Assembly (NCBI GenBank): GCA_963738445.1 | Contig: CAVTWS010000023.1 | Span: forward strand, 1 to 64,000 | Length of the DNA: 64,000 nucleotides | Direction: 5' to 3' | DNA from: CAVTWS01 sp963738445 | GTDB lineage: Bacteria; Actinomycetota; Acidimicrobiia; Acidimicrobiales; SHLQ01 | Part shown: piece by piece, positions 1 to 7,506 of the stretch | Layout: each line of letters starts with the position of its first letter | Position numbering within the stretch: the stretch's first letter is position 1 | The notes under the pieces: generated by a model | What the model was told of the DNA's origin: nothing | Databases searched by the model: none | What the model saw: only the letters and a program-made list of their open reading frames with translations | Position numbers and translations under genes: made by a program

Positions 1-134
1 AGCTTTATGACAGTCTAGTGTCACTTTCGCGGCAGACACAGGACGAGCAGCCGAATACGGCGGCGCCCGCAGCGCTCGTCGTGTGGCACAGGAATCGCAC
101 ATCCGCCTACGTCCGTGGGCGTTCGCCGACGTCC

Positions 135-187
135 GGATCTGCGTCCTGACCGGCCGTGTTCGTCCGCTGGGGTTCGTCGATGTCCGG
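135..187. repeat. short dispersed repeat, copy A
   Basis: About 50 bases that match, by eye at roughly 80 percent with one or two small gaps, a segment at 30387-30439. Both copies share a core reading tgaccggc followed by cgctgg and gttcgtcg. Copy A lies directly beside the tRNA-Val fragment and copy B beside transposase debris, so both sit at recombination scars. The reverse-strand reading frame is also partly conserved (an RT-TAG-D-DPD pattern), so it may be the end of a mobile-element gene. Its function is not known. Confidence 0.45.
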
Positions 188-196
188 GTCGACGTC

Positions 197-241
197 TTTC
201 ACACGGCAGAGGTCACTGGTTCGAGTCCAGTATCGCCCACC
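197..241 (+). tRNA. 3' fragment of tRNA-Val(CAC), probable attachment-site scar
   Basis: The 45 bases contain an anticodon loop TTCACAC (anticodon CAC), the 3' anticodon stem GGCAG, variable loop AGGTC, a perfect T arm (ACTGG TTCGAGT CCAGT), the 3' acceptor strand ATCGCCC, discriminator A and CC. The 5' half is absent: no GGGCGAT acceptor strand and no D arm lie upstream, and the bases before the loop do not form the CTGCC stem. It is therefore not a functional tRNA. A bare 3' half of a tRNA is the classic footprint of a tyrosine-recombinase element that integrates at the tRNA 3' end. No integrase is visible in the window. Confidence 0.75.
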
Positions 242-636
242 GCGAAAGCCCAGGCAGTGCGCTTGTCCCGGACATGTCGGGGCCGTGGCGCGTCGGGGTG
301 ACATCGAAGGTGCGGTGCCAGCCGACGCAAGAGGTCGTGCCGTCCGCGGTGGATGCGGGGGCGCGCTCCCGGAGCGGCTTGTCGCGGCGATCAGGCTGTG
401 CGGTTGAGGTCGTACCGGCGTCGAAGCGTCGGGTGGTGGGGCGACGCTGGTTCGGCGTCGCCTACCAGTGCCTCGGCTTCCGCAGGGCCGGCGAGACCGA
501 TGTCCACGTCCGCATGGAGCGCCACCTGTAGCACGACGGTGGTGTGCCCGACTGTCCGGTGTGGGTTGGGTTCAGTTGACCATGTCGCTGGTTGAACGGA
601 CGAAGCTCTGATTTGGGTTGGGGGTAGTCTTCGACC
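242..636. other. intergenic stretch, no gene recognised
   Basis: About 400 bases between the tRNA fragment and the small gene pair. The open frames here are short, arginine/proline-rich and mutually overlapping, as expected of non-coding high-GC DNA. I see no conserved protein, no RNA fold I can name and no clear promoter. The last 40 bases presumably carry the promoter of the gene pair that starts at 637. Confidence 0.5.
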
Positions 637-816
637 ATGCCCGGTGAAGGACCGATCGTGACCGCCGCTGAGATGGACAAGATGACTCCGCAGGAGCGGG
701 CCGACGTGATCGACGCGGCCACGGTCCGGTCCTGGGACGAGGTCCCCGAGGCGTTCAGATCCCGAGTGATGGAGACCGCACGAAAGCTGGGCGACCAGCG
801 TCGGCAACGTGGCTGA
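637..816 (+). CDS. small antitoxin-like protein
   Basis: An ATG-initiated frame of 59 residues, acidic in its first half and basic at its end (…LGDQRRQRG). It contains a conserved-looking stretch MTPQERADVIDAATVRSWDEV and then a helix-prone basic tail. Its stop codon lies inside the next gene, with an 8-base overlap (809-816), so the two are translationally coupled. A short protein overlapping a roughly 100-residue partner is the usual architecture of type II toxin-antitoxin operons, with the antitoxin first. I do not recognise a named family; the TA role is inferred from size, order and overlap. Confidence 0.5.
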   Translation: MPGEGPIVTAAEMDKMTPQERADVIDAATVRSWDEVPEAFRSRVMETARKLGDQRRQRG

Positions 817-1117
817 ACGCCTCGTTCGGTTCACCGAGCTGTTCTTCGATCGGTTGGCTCGTCTCCTACCCGACGAGCGTGGCGGCGATGGAACGCCATC
901 GATCACCGACTTCGTGTTGCACGACCTGCCCCGCGTGCGAGATCGGTTGGCGGCAGGGTACGAACAGAACACGCTCCCGACCGACGATCCCGATGTGCGC
1001 GTCTATGTCGGTGCTGGCGCGCTGGTGTCGCGCGTCGCCATCTTTGTCGCGCTCGACGGCGACGACGTGGAGGCCTTCTGGCTCACGATCGACGAGGTGG
1101 AGGAACCGACCGATTGA
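809..1117 (+). CDS. small toxin-like protein partner
   Basis: 102 residues from a GTG start that overlaps the preceding small gene by 8 bases. The N-terminal region (residues 6-50) reads as amphipathic helices with a DFVLHDLPRVRDRLA stretch. The C-terminal part (residues 60-100) alternates short beta strands (VRVYVGAGALVSRVAIFVAL, then VEAFWLTID), a layout like small alpha/beta ribonuclease toxins of the RelE/ParE size class. No catalytic residues can be assigned with confidence. Context, size and coupling make a toxin-antitoxin pair the best guess; an unrelated stress-response pair is possible. Confidence 0.5.
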   Translation: MAERLVRFTELFFDRLARLLPDERGGDGTPSITDFVLHDLPRVRDRLAAGYEQNTLPTDDPDVRVYVGAGALVSRVAIFVALDGDDVEAFWLTIDEVEEPTD

Positions 1118-1152
1118 CGGTGACGATCTCGAGGACGTGATGGCGTGTCTCA

Positions 1153-2214
1153 TCAGTGCCTGCGGTGCCATTCCCGGTGGTGGTGGTTGCATCGCATCGA
1201 GCATTCGGTGGTGACGGTGTGGTGGCTGGTGTCGTAGGGGATGTCGTGGTGGACGTGGAGGAATTGGCGGGACCGGCAGCCGGGCTCCTGGCATCGGTGG
1301 CCGGCCCGGGCCTCGATCACACGCCGTTGGCGTGGCGTGGGGTGGCGGCGCCGTTTGGTGGCGTCGATGGGTCGGCCGTCGATGTCTCGTAGGAGGAGGC
1401 GGACGAAGGCGAAGTCGTAGAGGTGGCTGTAGCCGGGTCCGGTCACGGGGGTGCCGTCGGGCAGGCAGGCCCAGATGGAGCCGTCGGGCCGGACGCCGAC
1501 GTTGACCAGCACTTCGACCTGGATCTTCGCGCCCCCGCCGGCGACGGCGGCGACGAGGGCGTCGGCGCGTTGTTGCGCCAGTGTCGGCCGGGCGCCAGCG
1601 GACGACGTGCCCGCGGGCGCGTGGTGCGTCGGTCGGCGATCGCGGGCGACGAGGGTGTCGATCGTGGCCGTGACCTCGGCCGCGGCGTCGGGGGCGAGGC
1701 GGGCGCAGATCACGACCATGCCGTCGGTGTCGACCCGCCAGGTGAGGCTGCGCGACTCGTGCTGGAGGGCGGCGAGGTCGGCGGGGTCGAGGTGGCCCTC
1801 GGCCCAGGCAGCGATGGCGCGGGCCAGGTCGGCGGCGGCGAACGCGGCGGCCAGTGCCAGCAGCTCGGCCTCGGTGTCGGGGCGAGCGATGCGGGTGAGG
1901 GTGCGGACCTTGGCGTAGGAGAGGTCGCCGGCCGCGAACGCAGCGGCGATGAGCGGCAGGTCGGCGAGGGCACGGGCGACGCGGACGTGTTCGCGGGCGG
2001 TCGACGGTTCGATGTCGCACACGGCGGCGAGCCACAAAGCGCACGAGGTGGCGCCGGTGGCGGCCCACGCGCCTCGTCGGTCGTATTCGGCGACCAGAAC
2101 CAGGAGGCGGTGCTGGGAGTCGTTGATGCGCCCGGCCAGGGTGGTGATCTCGGCAGCGAGCGCCCGGTCGGGGACCGTGTCGATGGGGGCCTCGGCGGTG
2201 TGATTCCGGCTCAT
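1153..2214 (-). CDS. DUF222 / 13E12-repeat family HNH endonuclease
   Basis: 353 residues from ATG, with a GGAGG ribosome site 8 bases upstream (2223-2227). The N-terminal DUF222 region (about residues 15-240) is alanine-rich and helical (LAAEITTLAGRIND, WLAAVCDIEPSTAREHVRVA). The C-terminal HNH nuclease module has a CxxxxC pair (CQEPGC), a central HVHHDIPY metal-binding His pair and a final CNHHHREWH block. It ends shortly after the HNH module and is somewhat shorter than the usual 400-480 residues. This family is highly repeated in actinobacteria, and the 13E12 REP proteins of mycobacteria belong to it; its cellular role is not settled. A perfect LexA box lies 25 bases upstream, so SOS induction is likely. 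Confidence 0.85.
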   Translation of the reverse strand: MSRNHTAEAPIDTVPDRALAAEITTLAGRINDSQHRLLVLVAEYDRRGAWAATGATSCALWLAAVCDIEPSTAREHVRVARALADLPLIAAAFAAGDLSYAKVRTLTRIARPDTEAELLALAAAFAAADLARAIAAWAEGHLDPADLAALQHESRSLTWRVDTDGMVVICARLAPDAAAEVTATIDTLVARDRRPTHHAPAGTSSAGARPTLAQQRADALVAAVAGGGAKIQVEVLVNVGVRPDGSIWACLPDGTPVTGPGYSHLYDFAFVRLLLRDIDGRPIDATKRRRHPTPRQRRVIEARAGHRCQEPGCRSRQFLHVHHDIPYDTSHHTVTTECSMRCNHHHREWHRRH

Positions 2215-2230
2215 CAGGGGTGCCTCCGCA

Positions 2231-2262
2231 GAGTAGTGTCGAACGTGCGTTCGACACTACTC
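2231..2262. promoter_or_regulatory. perfect SOS (LexA) box inside a 32-base palindrome
   Basis: Bases 2239-2254 read TCGAAC-GTGC-GTTCGA, an exact match to the actinobacterial/Bacillus LexA operator TCGAAC-N4-GTTCGA. The dyad extends to 15 perfectly paired bases on each side of a 2-base centre (2231-2245 and 2248-2262). It lies between the DUF222/HNH start codon at 2214 and the gene's upstream region, where it would cover the promoter. LexA binding is inferred from the motif. Confidence 0.85.
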
Positions 2263-2380
2263 CGGGGGTGTGACAGTCCGGATTCGAAAGGCATGGGGTC
2301 GGCATCAGGGAGGCGACCGGACGCGCCCGCGGGCGCGCCTGCCCCCGAGATCACGCAGCATCGGCCTTGCCGGGCTCGGG

Positions 2381-3439
2381 TCAGGAGTGCGTCGCCAACT
2401 CGTCGATCGCCAGGGCGCCGCCGAGGTCGACGAACGCGGCGGCGTACCGTTCGGCGAGGGAGAGCGAGACCTCTGGGCGTTGCCAGTCGGACGCGGCGGT
2501 GACCAGCCACAGGGCCAACCCGTGGGCCGTCGAGGCGCGGTAGCGGAGCCAGAGCTCCGCCTCCGACGGGATGTCGTGGTCGGGGAGATCCAGCGATGAG
2601 CGGTACAGCTCCACGAGTTGGCGCTCGGCGTGGCGTCGATCCTCCACCGTGCACGCGCCCTGGAGGAAGTAGCCGAGGTCGATGCACGGGTTCCCCCGCC
2701 GGACGACCTGCCAGTCGAGAAAGCCGACCTGGTCATCGGGCGTCAGATAGGTGTTGCCGATGTGAGGGTCGCCGTGGAGGAGGGTCTGCCCGCCTTGGAG
2801 CAGGGTGCCGATGAACGGTACCCACACGTCGCGCATGATGTCCCTGCCGGTCAGCTCACGCACGGCGGGTGGCACTCGATCGCCGGCGCGCTCGAGCCCG
2901 ATGTCGATGCCGGTGGCCATGCCGCGCCAGACGACGAACGGTTCGACCCACGACAACTCCGGGTAACGATCGAACCGATCGCCCCAGAAGGTGCTGTGGA
3001 GCTGCGCCAATGACCGCACACCGTTCGCGGTTTGCTCGATCGTGAGCGGCCGGGTTGCGTCGCGGGGGTCGCACTGTCGGAGCAGAAGGTCCTCCATCAC
3101 CAGGACGAAGTCGAGGCGGGGTTCGTCGACCTGGGCGAAGTAGACGGCGGGGTGTTCGATCGGCAACTCGACTCCGGTCGCGAACAACTGCGCCTCGTTC
3201 AGCACGCCTCCCGTCCGATCGTTCACGGCGGCATGCTCGAGATCCGACGCCTTCACGAACACATGGCTCGGCCCGGAGCCGCTCGAGTAGGAGAGCGCGA
3301 GGCGCGCACGGCGGTTCGTCCCGTCGTCGCGCAGGGCGACGGTCACGCCGTCCACCACGGCGCCGGGGAACGACTCGGACAGCGCCGCACCGATCCACTC
3401 CGGCGTCACCGACGCCCAATCAGCCGGTATCTCCATCAC
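2381..3439 (-). CDS. phosphotransferase (choline kinase / aminoglycoside phosphotransferase-like fold)
   Basis: 352 residues. The C-lobe carries the family signatures LLHGDPHIGN (catalytic Asp and following Asn, Brenner motif) and QVGFLDWQ (the metal-binding Asp of the second motif), followed by CIDLGYF. The N-lobe has VFVKASD, supplying the ATP-binding Lys. Such proteins phosphorylate small hydroxylated or amino substrates, or act as kinase-like proteins of lipid and coenzyme metabolism in actinobacteria; the substrate cannot be read from the sequence. The gene is intact and apparently monocistronic, with about 120 bases between it and the DUF222 palindrome. Two further relatives are at 8448-9661 and 57279-58676. 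Confidence 0.8.
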   Translation of the reverse strand: MMEIPADWASVTPEWIGAALSESFPGAVVDGVTVALRDDGTNRRARLALSYSSGSGPSHVFVKASDLEHAAVNDRTGGVLNEAQLFATGVELPIEHPAVYFAQVDEPRLDFVLVMEDLLLRQCDPRDATRPLTIEQTANGVRSLAQLHSTFWGDRFDRYPELSWVEPFVVWRGMATGIDIGLERAGDRVPPAVRELTGRDIMRDVWVPFIGTLLQGGQTLLHGDPHIGNTYLTPDDQVGFLDWQVVRRGNPCIDLGYFLQGACTVEDRRHAERQLVELYRSSLDLPDHDIPSEAELWLRYRASTAHGLALWLVTAASDWQRPEVSLSLAERYAAAFVDLGGALAIDELATHS

Positions 3440-3518
3440 TCAGCACCCTGTCGGCGACGACCACAATGGCAGAACACTGCGGTCGAGCGTGGCCGCACGC
3501 CACCGGAGGGATCTGGTG

Positions 3519-4016
3519 TCACGCCGGGAGGTTCTCGCCCACCTCGCCGACGAGCAGCGTCACCGGACCGGTCACACCGTCGTAGGAATCGAGTTCGACG
3601 ATGCTCGGTGCTCCCGTGCGGCTGTCGTAGTCGACGGACACCAGCGTGCCGTCGTCGATCGCAACTGCGATCGAACGGAGCAGATCCGCGATCGTCGGGT
3701 AGTCCTCGTGCTCGCCGATCCGGCGGTCGGGCGCCTGCGCGGCCACGCCCGTCACCTCGTCGTCTCGGACGTTGATCGAGACGGGCTCGGTGTAGACCGC
3801 TGGACAGTCGCAGCGACGTTCGAGGGTGAACACGTACGCCGGGTACACGTCCTCCCACCGTGACGTCGCCACGGCGAGGTCGCCGGCGGGCGTTCCGTCG
3901 CTGGTCACCGGCGGTTGTTGGGGTTCGTCCGTGCCTTCGTCCGAGGAACATGCTCCAGCGGCGATCCCCACCACGACGACTGTTCCGACCAACCATCTCC
4001 GCATCGCGTTGCGCAT
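3519..4016 (-). CDS. secreted lipoprotein, DUF6174-like
   Basis: 165 residues. The N-terminus has a basic start (MRNAMRRW), a hydrophobic stretch and a lipobox GIAAGAC, so Cys23 is the likely lipidated residue of a signal-peptidase-II lipoprotein. A short acidic linker follows, then a compact domain with YVFTLERRCDCP near residue 65, a CxC pair and alternating strands ending in VELDSYDGVTGPVT. The Y-x-F-T-L-x-R-x-C-x-C pattern and length match the small DUF6174 secreted-protein family, whose function is unknown. It would sit on the outer face of the membrane. Confidence 0.7.
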   Translation of the reverse strand: MRNAMRRWLVGTVVVVGIAAGACSSDEGTDEPQQPPVTSDGTPAGDLAVATSRWEDVYPAYVFTLERRCDCPAVYTEPVSINVRDDEVTGVAAQAPDRRIGEHEDYPTIADLLRSIAVAIDDGTLVSVDYDSRTGAPSIVELDSYDGVTGPVTLLVGEVGENLPA

Positions 4017-4111
4017 GCGGGAGTAACCCGGCCAGTACGTGGGATGTTCCCCGGCGTCTCACCTGTCGGCCTTCCACCACCACGTGCTGGTATCGCTCCT
4101 AGGGTTGCGCC

Positions 4112-5179
4112 ATGGTGGGGTTCCGGAGTCGACGATCCGTGTGCCTGGTGCCGTTGAGCGCCTCGGAAGCGGTGGCGTTCGGGCGACCGGGGGATCTGGA
4201 GGCGTTCGGCGCCGATGCCGGGCAGGTCCCGGACGTCGTCACTCACGCCGTCACCTCAGCGATGGTGGCCACGAAGGAGTTCAGGCGCGTCGCCGACCAG
4301 GTGACTGGGCGGGTGCTCAAGCTCACACCGGAGTCGGCCGAGCTCATGCAGCGGTACGAGCCGGTGCGATCGAACGGCGCCATCATCGGCACGGTCACGG
4401 GTCGTGACGGGAAGTTCGCCGGGCAACTGAGGTTCGAACCGCCAGGGGTCGATCTGGCGGCGCTCAGTTCGTTGGCCTCGGCGGCGGCCATGCAGGCGCA
4501 GCTCGTCGTCATCGAGAAGAAGCTCGACGCCATCAAGGCCGACCTCGACTACCTGATCGACTCCCAGCACGTCGAGGTCGAGGCTCGCATGCGGACCGCC
4601 CTGCACGTGCTCGACGAGGTGTACGGCGCGGTGATGTCAGGCGGCCCGTTCGACGACGATCAGTGGCACCGGGTCGTGGCCCTCGAACACGCAGTGCGCG
4701 AGCTCCACGAACGCTCCCTCCTGCACCTCCGGGCGCTCGACGAAGCCATCTCCGAGCCATCCGACGGCGTGGTGGCGCGGGCCAAGGCGCTCGAGCGGGC
4801 GATCCGCGATGGCCACACCGATGTCTGGCTGCCGATGTACGTCCACGCCGAGCGGGCGCTCACCCAGTGGCAGGTCTTGCACGTTCTCCGGCAGACGCAG
4901 AGCCGACCCGACGAAGCGCTGACCCTCAGTGGCGCCGTGCGTGCCGAGGGTGCTGGCGCGTCACCGGGCCATGGTCGATACCGGCAACGACGAGCTCTTC
5001 GTGCTCACCCGCATCCTCACTCACGCCGACGCCGACCGGTGGATGGTCAACAACGAGTTCCGGGTCAACGAGGCCACCAACGCGCTCGAGGTGGTCGACG
5101 TCAGCGCAGTGGAGGCCGCCGTGCAGGCCGCTGCGGACGCGGCCCCCGGCGAGGGTGTCGATTTCCGCGCCCTGTTTGA
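4112..5179 (+). CDS. hypothetical protein with central coiled coil; tail out of frame
   Basis: Open for 355 residues, but only about the first 280 look like real protein. The part up to 'LHVLRQTQSRPDEALTLSG' has normal composition; the last 75 residues are Arg/Pro/Gly-rich, typical of reading the wrong frame, and overlap the helicase frame that becomes coherent from 4929. Residues 115-200 form a probable coiled coil (IEKKLDAIKADLDYLID, then VEARMRTALHVLDEVYG). I recognise no domain. It precedes a broken helicase and a DUF6994-like gene on the same strand and may be part of that unit, or fused to it by a deletion or frameshift near 4940. Confidence 0.5.
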   Translation: MVGFRSRRSVCLVPLSASEAVAFGRPGDLEAFGADAGQVPDVVTHAVTSAMVATKEFRRVADQVTGRVLKLTPESAELMQRYEPVRSNGAIIGTVTGRDGKFAGQLRFEPPGVDLAALSSLASAAAMQAQLVVIEKKLDAIKADLDYLIDSQHVEVEARMRTALHVLDEVYGAVMSGGPFDDDQWHRVVALEHAVRELHERSLLHLRALDEAISEPSDGVVARAKALERAIRDGHTDVWLPMYVHAERALTQWQVLHVLRQTQSRPDEALTLSGAVRAEGAGASPGHGRYRQRRALRAHPHPHSRRRRPVDGQQRVPGQRGHQRARGGRRQRSGGRRAGRCGRGPRRGCRFPRPV

Positions 5180-6726
5180 GCACCGGCGCGATCGGGAGTT
5201 CGCCCACCTCGGCGTGTCGGCCGACTTCCTGCCGGCGCTCCGGGCGTTCACGACCGACGACCAGCTCCAGGCGTTCCTCCTGGCCCTGCCGAATGGGCAG
5301 GCCGAAGCGGTCATGATGCTGCTCGGCGACGAGCCCGTCGACGACCTCTACGGTCTCCTCGCCGGCCAGCCTTCCGTCAGCGCCGACCCCACCGACCTGG
5401 CCGGAGCGGTCACCTCGCCAGCGTCGTCGGCACAGTTCCGGGTGATGACCGACGAGGCCGACCTGCTCGATGTACTCGGCCTGCCCCTCGCCCAGTGGCG
5501 GATCTTCCTGCACCCGTCGCAGGAGCAGATCGCCTATCGCACCGTCTTCAACGGCCCGGTTCGCATCACGGGCGGCGCCGGCACGGGCAAGACGGTGGTG
5601 GCCATGCACCGAGCGCAACACCTGGCGTCGCTCCTTCCAGCCAGCAGCGGGTCGACGGGTGCTGTTCACCACCTTCACCACCAACCTCGCGGAGGCGATC
5701 GAGCACGATCTGCGGCTCCTCGGTGGCGCTGAGCTGCTCGATCGGGTCGAGGTCGTCAACGTCGACAAGCTGGCCAACCGCATCGTGACCGACGCCGAAG
5801 GCGCTCGGCCCGGAATTGCGGCCGGCGACACCATCCGCGAGCTCTGGGCCGCAGCCGCCGCCGAGCTGGCGCTCGACCTGTCACCGGAGTTCCTCGCCGC
5901 CGAGTGGGAACAGGTGGTCCTCGCCCAGGGCATCGAATCGCAAACCGCCTACCTGCGCGCGTCACGCGCGGGCCGTGGACGCCGGCTCGATCGCAAGGGC
6001 CGTGCGGAGGTGTGGCGAGCCGTCGAGTTGATGACGTCGCGGTTGGTGCAGCGCAACGCCCGGACGTTCCTCCAGCTGGCCGGTCGGCATCGAGGTACGA
6101 GGCCGGTCGCGTCGGCTTCGGATCCATCACCGAACCACGGCCGAGATCCTCCGGTGGTCCATGGCCCTGCTCGGCCACGACGATTACGACGATCTGGACG
6201 AGGGCGTCGAGCGCCAGGGTCTCGCCGAATACCACAGCTTCTCGCGAGGCTCTCCCCCACGCTGGTCGGTGCCCGCACCCGCCGCGAGCAGCTCGACGCA
6301 CTGGTCGCTCAGGTCCAGCAGTGGATCGACGGTGGGGTCGACGAGGAGGACATCGCCGTCGCCGTGCGGGCCGAGTCCGGACTCGAAGGCGTGTCCGAGG
6401 CGCTCCATGCCGCCGGGTTCTCCTCGGTGGTGCTCAAGAACGCTGCGCCCGCGCAGCCCGGCGTGCGCCTCGCCACGATGCATCGGCTCAAGGGCGTGGA
6501 GTTCCGCTGCGTCGCCGTTGTCGACGTCGACGATCAGCACGTCCCGAACCGATTCGCCCTCACCGACCCCGCCGACGATGCCCAGCAACACGAGCTCGAC
6601 CTCCGCCGAGAACGCTGCCTCCTCTACGTCGCCTGCACCCGCGCCCGCGACGACCTCTGGGTCGGCTGGTCCGGAACCCCGAGCCGGTTCTTGAATCCTG
6701 TTCTCTTCGTCTCGGCCACGTCATGA
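4929..6726 (+). pseudogene. UvrD/Rep-type superfamily 1 helicase, frameshifted and internally deleted
   Basis: Reading across three frames gives an SF1 helicase. The first part (to about 5655) ends in Walker A, ITGGAGTGKTVVAMHRA. The second (about 5655-6090) continues RRVLFTTFTTNLAEAIEHDL. The last (about 6230-6726) contains the motif V/VI region, RLATMHRLKGVEFRC and LLYVACTRARDDLWVGWS. Between 6070 and 6150 the text jumps from LVQRNARTFLQLA to RTTAEILRWSMALLG. In homologues this interval spans 100 or more residues and includes the Walker B DExQ motif, so the catalytic core is missing. The expected N-terminal segment before WMVNNEFRVNEAT also looks shortened. An ATP-dependent DNA helicase is therefore recognisable but not functional as written. 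Its stop overlaps the next start by 4 bases. Confidence 0.75.
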
Positions 6727-7466
6727 GGACAACCGAGCCGTTACTCCGACTCGATGTGGGCTTCGACATGCGCACCGACGCCCGTGGTCGCGACCCCGAC
6801 GTTGCCAGCCCGACGCTGCGGCGTTACCACCAGTTGCTCTGGAGCAAGCCGCTGCCCACGGGAGGGCGATTCGACCTCTCGACGCAGACGCCACGTGCTT
6901 ACCTGCATCACTGCTCGCCAATCGGTGAGTTCTGGATGGCGAGTGACTCGGTGATGCAGACCTTCATCAAGTGGCCTCGACTGAATCCGATCACCGGCGC
7001 GTTCTCCCCGGAGGAGAACGACGCGTTCATGACGCTCGGCTACACGATCGGCGCCATGATGATCTTCCCCGGGAACCAGGTCGAACGGAAATGGACGCTC
7101 AACCAGGCAAGGGGATGCATACGGTCGATCAGCGACCGGTTCGACCTGACCCTCGAGTGCGTCCGTCGCCACTACGTGGGCACCGACAGCCCACTCGGTA
7201 CGACGATTCGGCGCTACTCCGACTTCTTCGCACTGTTCGGAGACTTCGCAGGCTACGTTCGCTTCTTCCTGCTCGACGACCTCGTCGAGGGCGACGACAT
7301 GCGGGTGCGGTTCTTCCTGCCGTTCGATGACTTCGGGTCGCCCGCCGTGCCAAAGGACGTCGGTTCCTATGGGGAGTATCGGCGCCGTTCGATGGCATTC
7401 ATCCACGCCAGGAACGTACGGATCGCGGAGCTGGGCCCGGATCCGGTCGAACGCCGAAGCATGTGA
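6723..7466 (+). CDS. DUF6994-like conserved protein
   Basis: 247 residues, starting at an ATG that overlaps the helicase stop (ATGA), so it was translationally coupled to the helicase. It contains the family-like stretches TLRRYHQLLWSKPLP near residue 30, AYLHHCSPIGEFWMASDSV near 65 and WTLNQARGCIRSISDRFDLT near 125. There is no signal peptide or membrane segment. Members of this family are mostly unannotated. Coupling to a helicase suggests a nucleic-acid or defence-related unit, but that rests only on position. A coherent reading frame supports a real gene. Confidence 0.65.
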   Translation: MRTTEPLLRLDVGFDMRTDARGRDPDVASPTLRRYHQLLWSKPLPTGGRFDLSTQTPRAYLHHCSPIGEFWMASDSVMQTFIKWPRLNPITGAFSPEENDAFMTLGYTIGAMMIFPGNQVERKWTLNQARGCIRSISDRFDLTLECVRRHYVGTDSPLGTTIRRYSDFFALFGDFAGYVRFFLLDDLVEGDDMRVRFFLPFDDFGSPAVPKDVGSYGEYRRRSMAFIHARNVRIAELGPDPVERRSM

Positions 7467-7506
7467 TCTCGCCCGCTCGGCGGCTCCAGCGCGGGTTACC
7501 TCCGTG

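Noticed and set aside
107..304. Reverse-strand frame with a YWTRTSDLCRVK-like stretch
   Set aside because: This is the well-known spurious translation of the back of a tRNA gene; it coincides with the tRNA-Val fragment.
866..2305. A 479-codon minus-strand frame covering the DUF222 gene
   Set aside because: It is Arg/Pro-rich, overlaps the coherent DUF222/HNH frame on the same strand, and shows no domain.
1423..2502. A 359-codon plus-strand frame opposite the DUF222 gene
   Set aside because: Gly/Val/Asp-rich antisense shadow of a high-GC gene; its codon pattern is that of the reverse complement.
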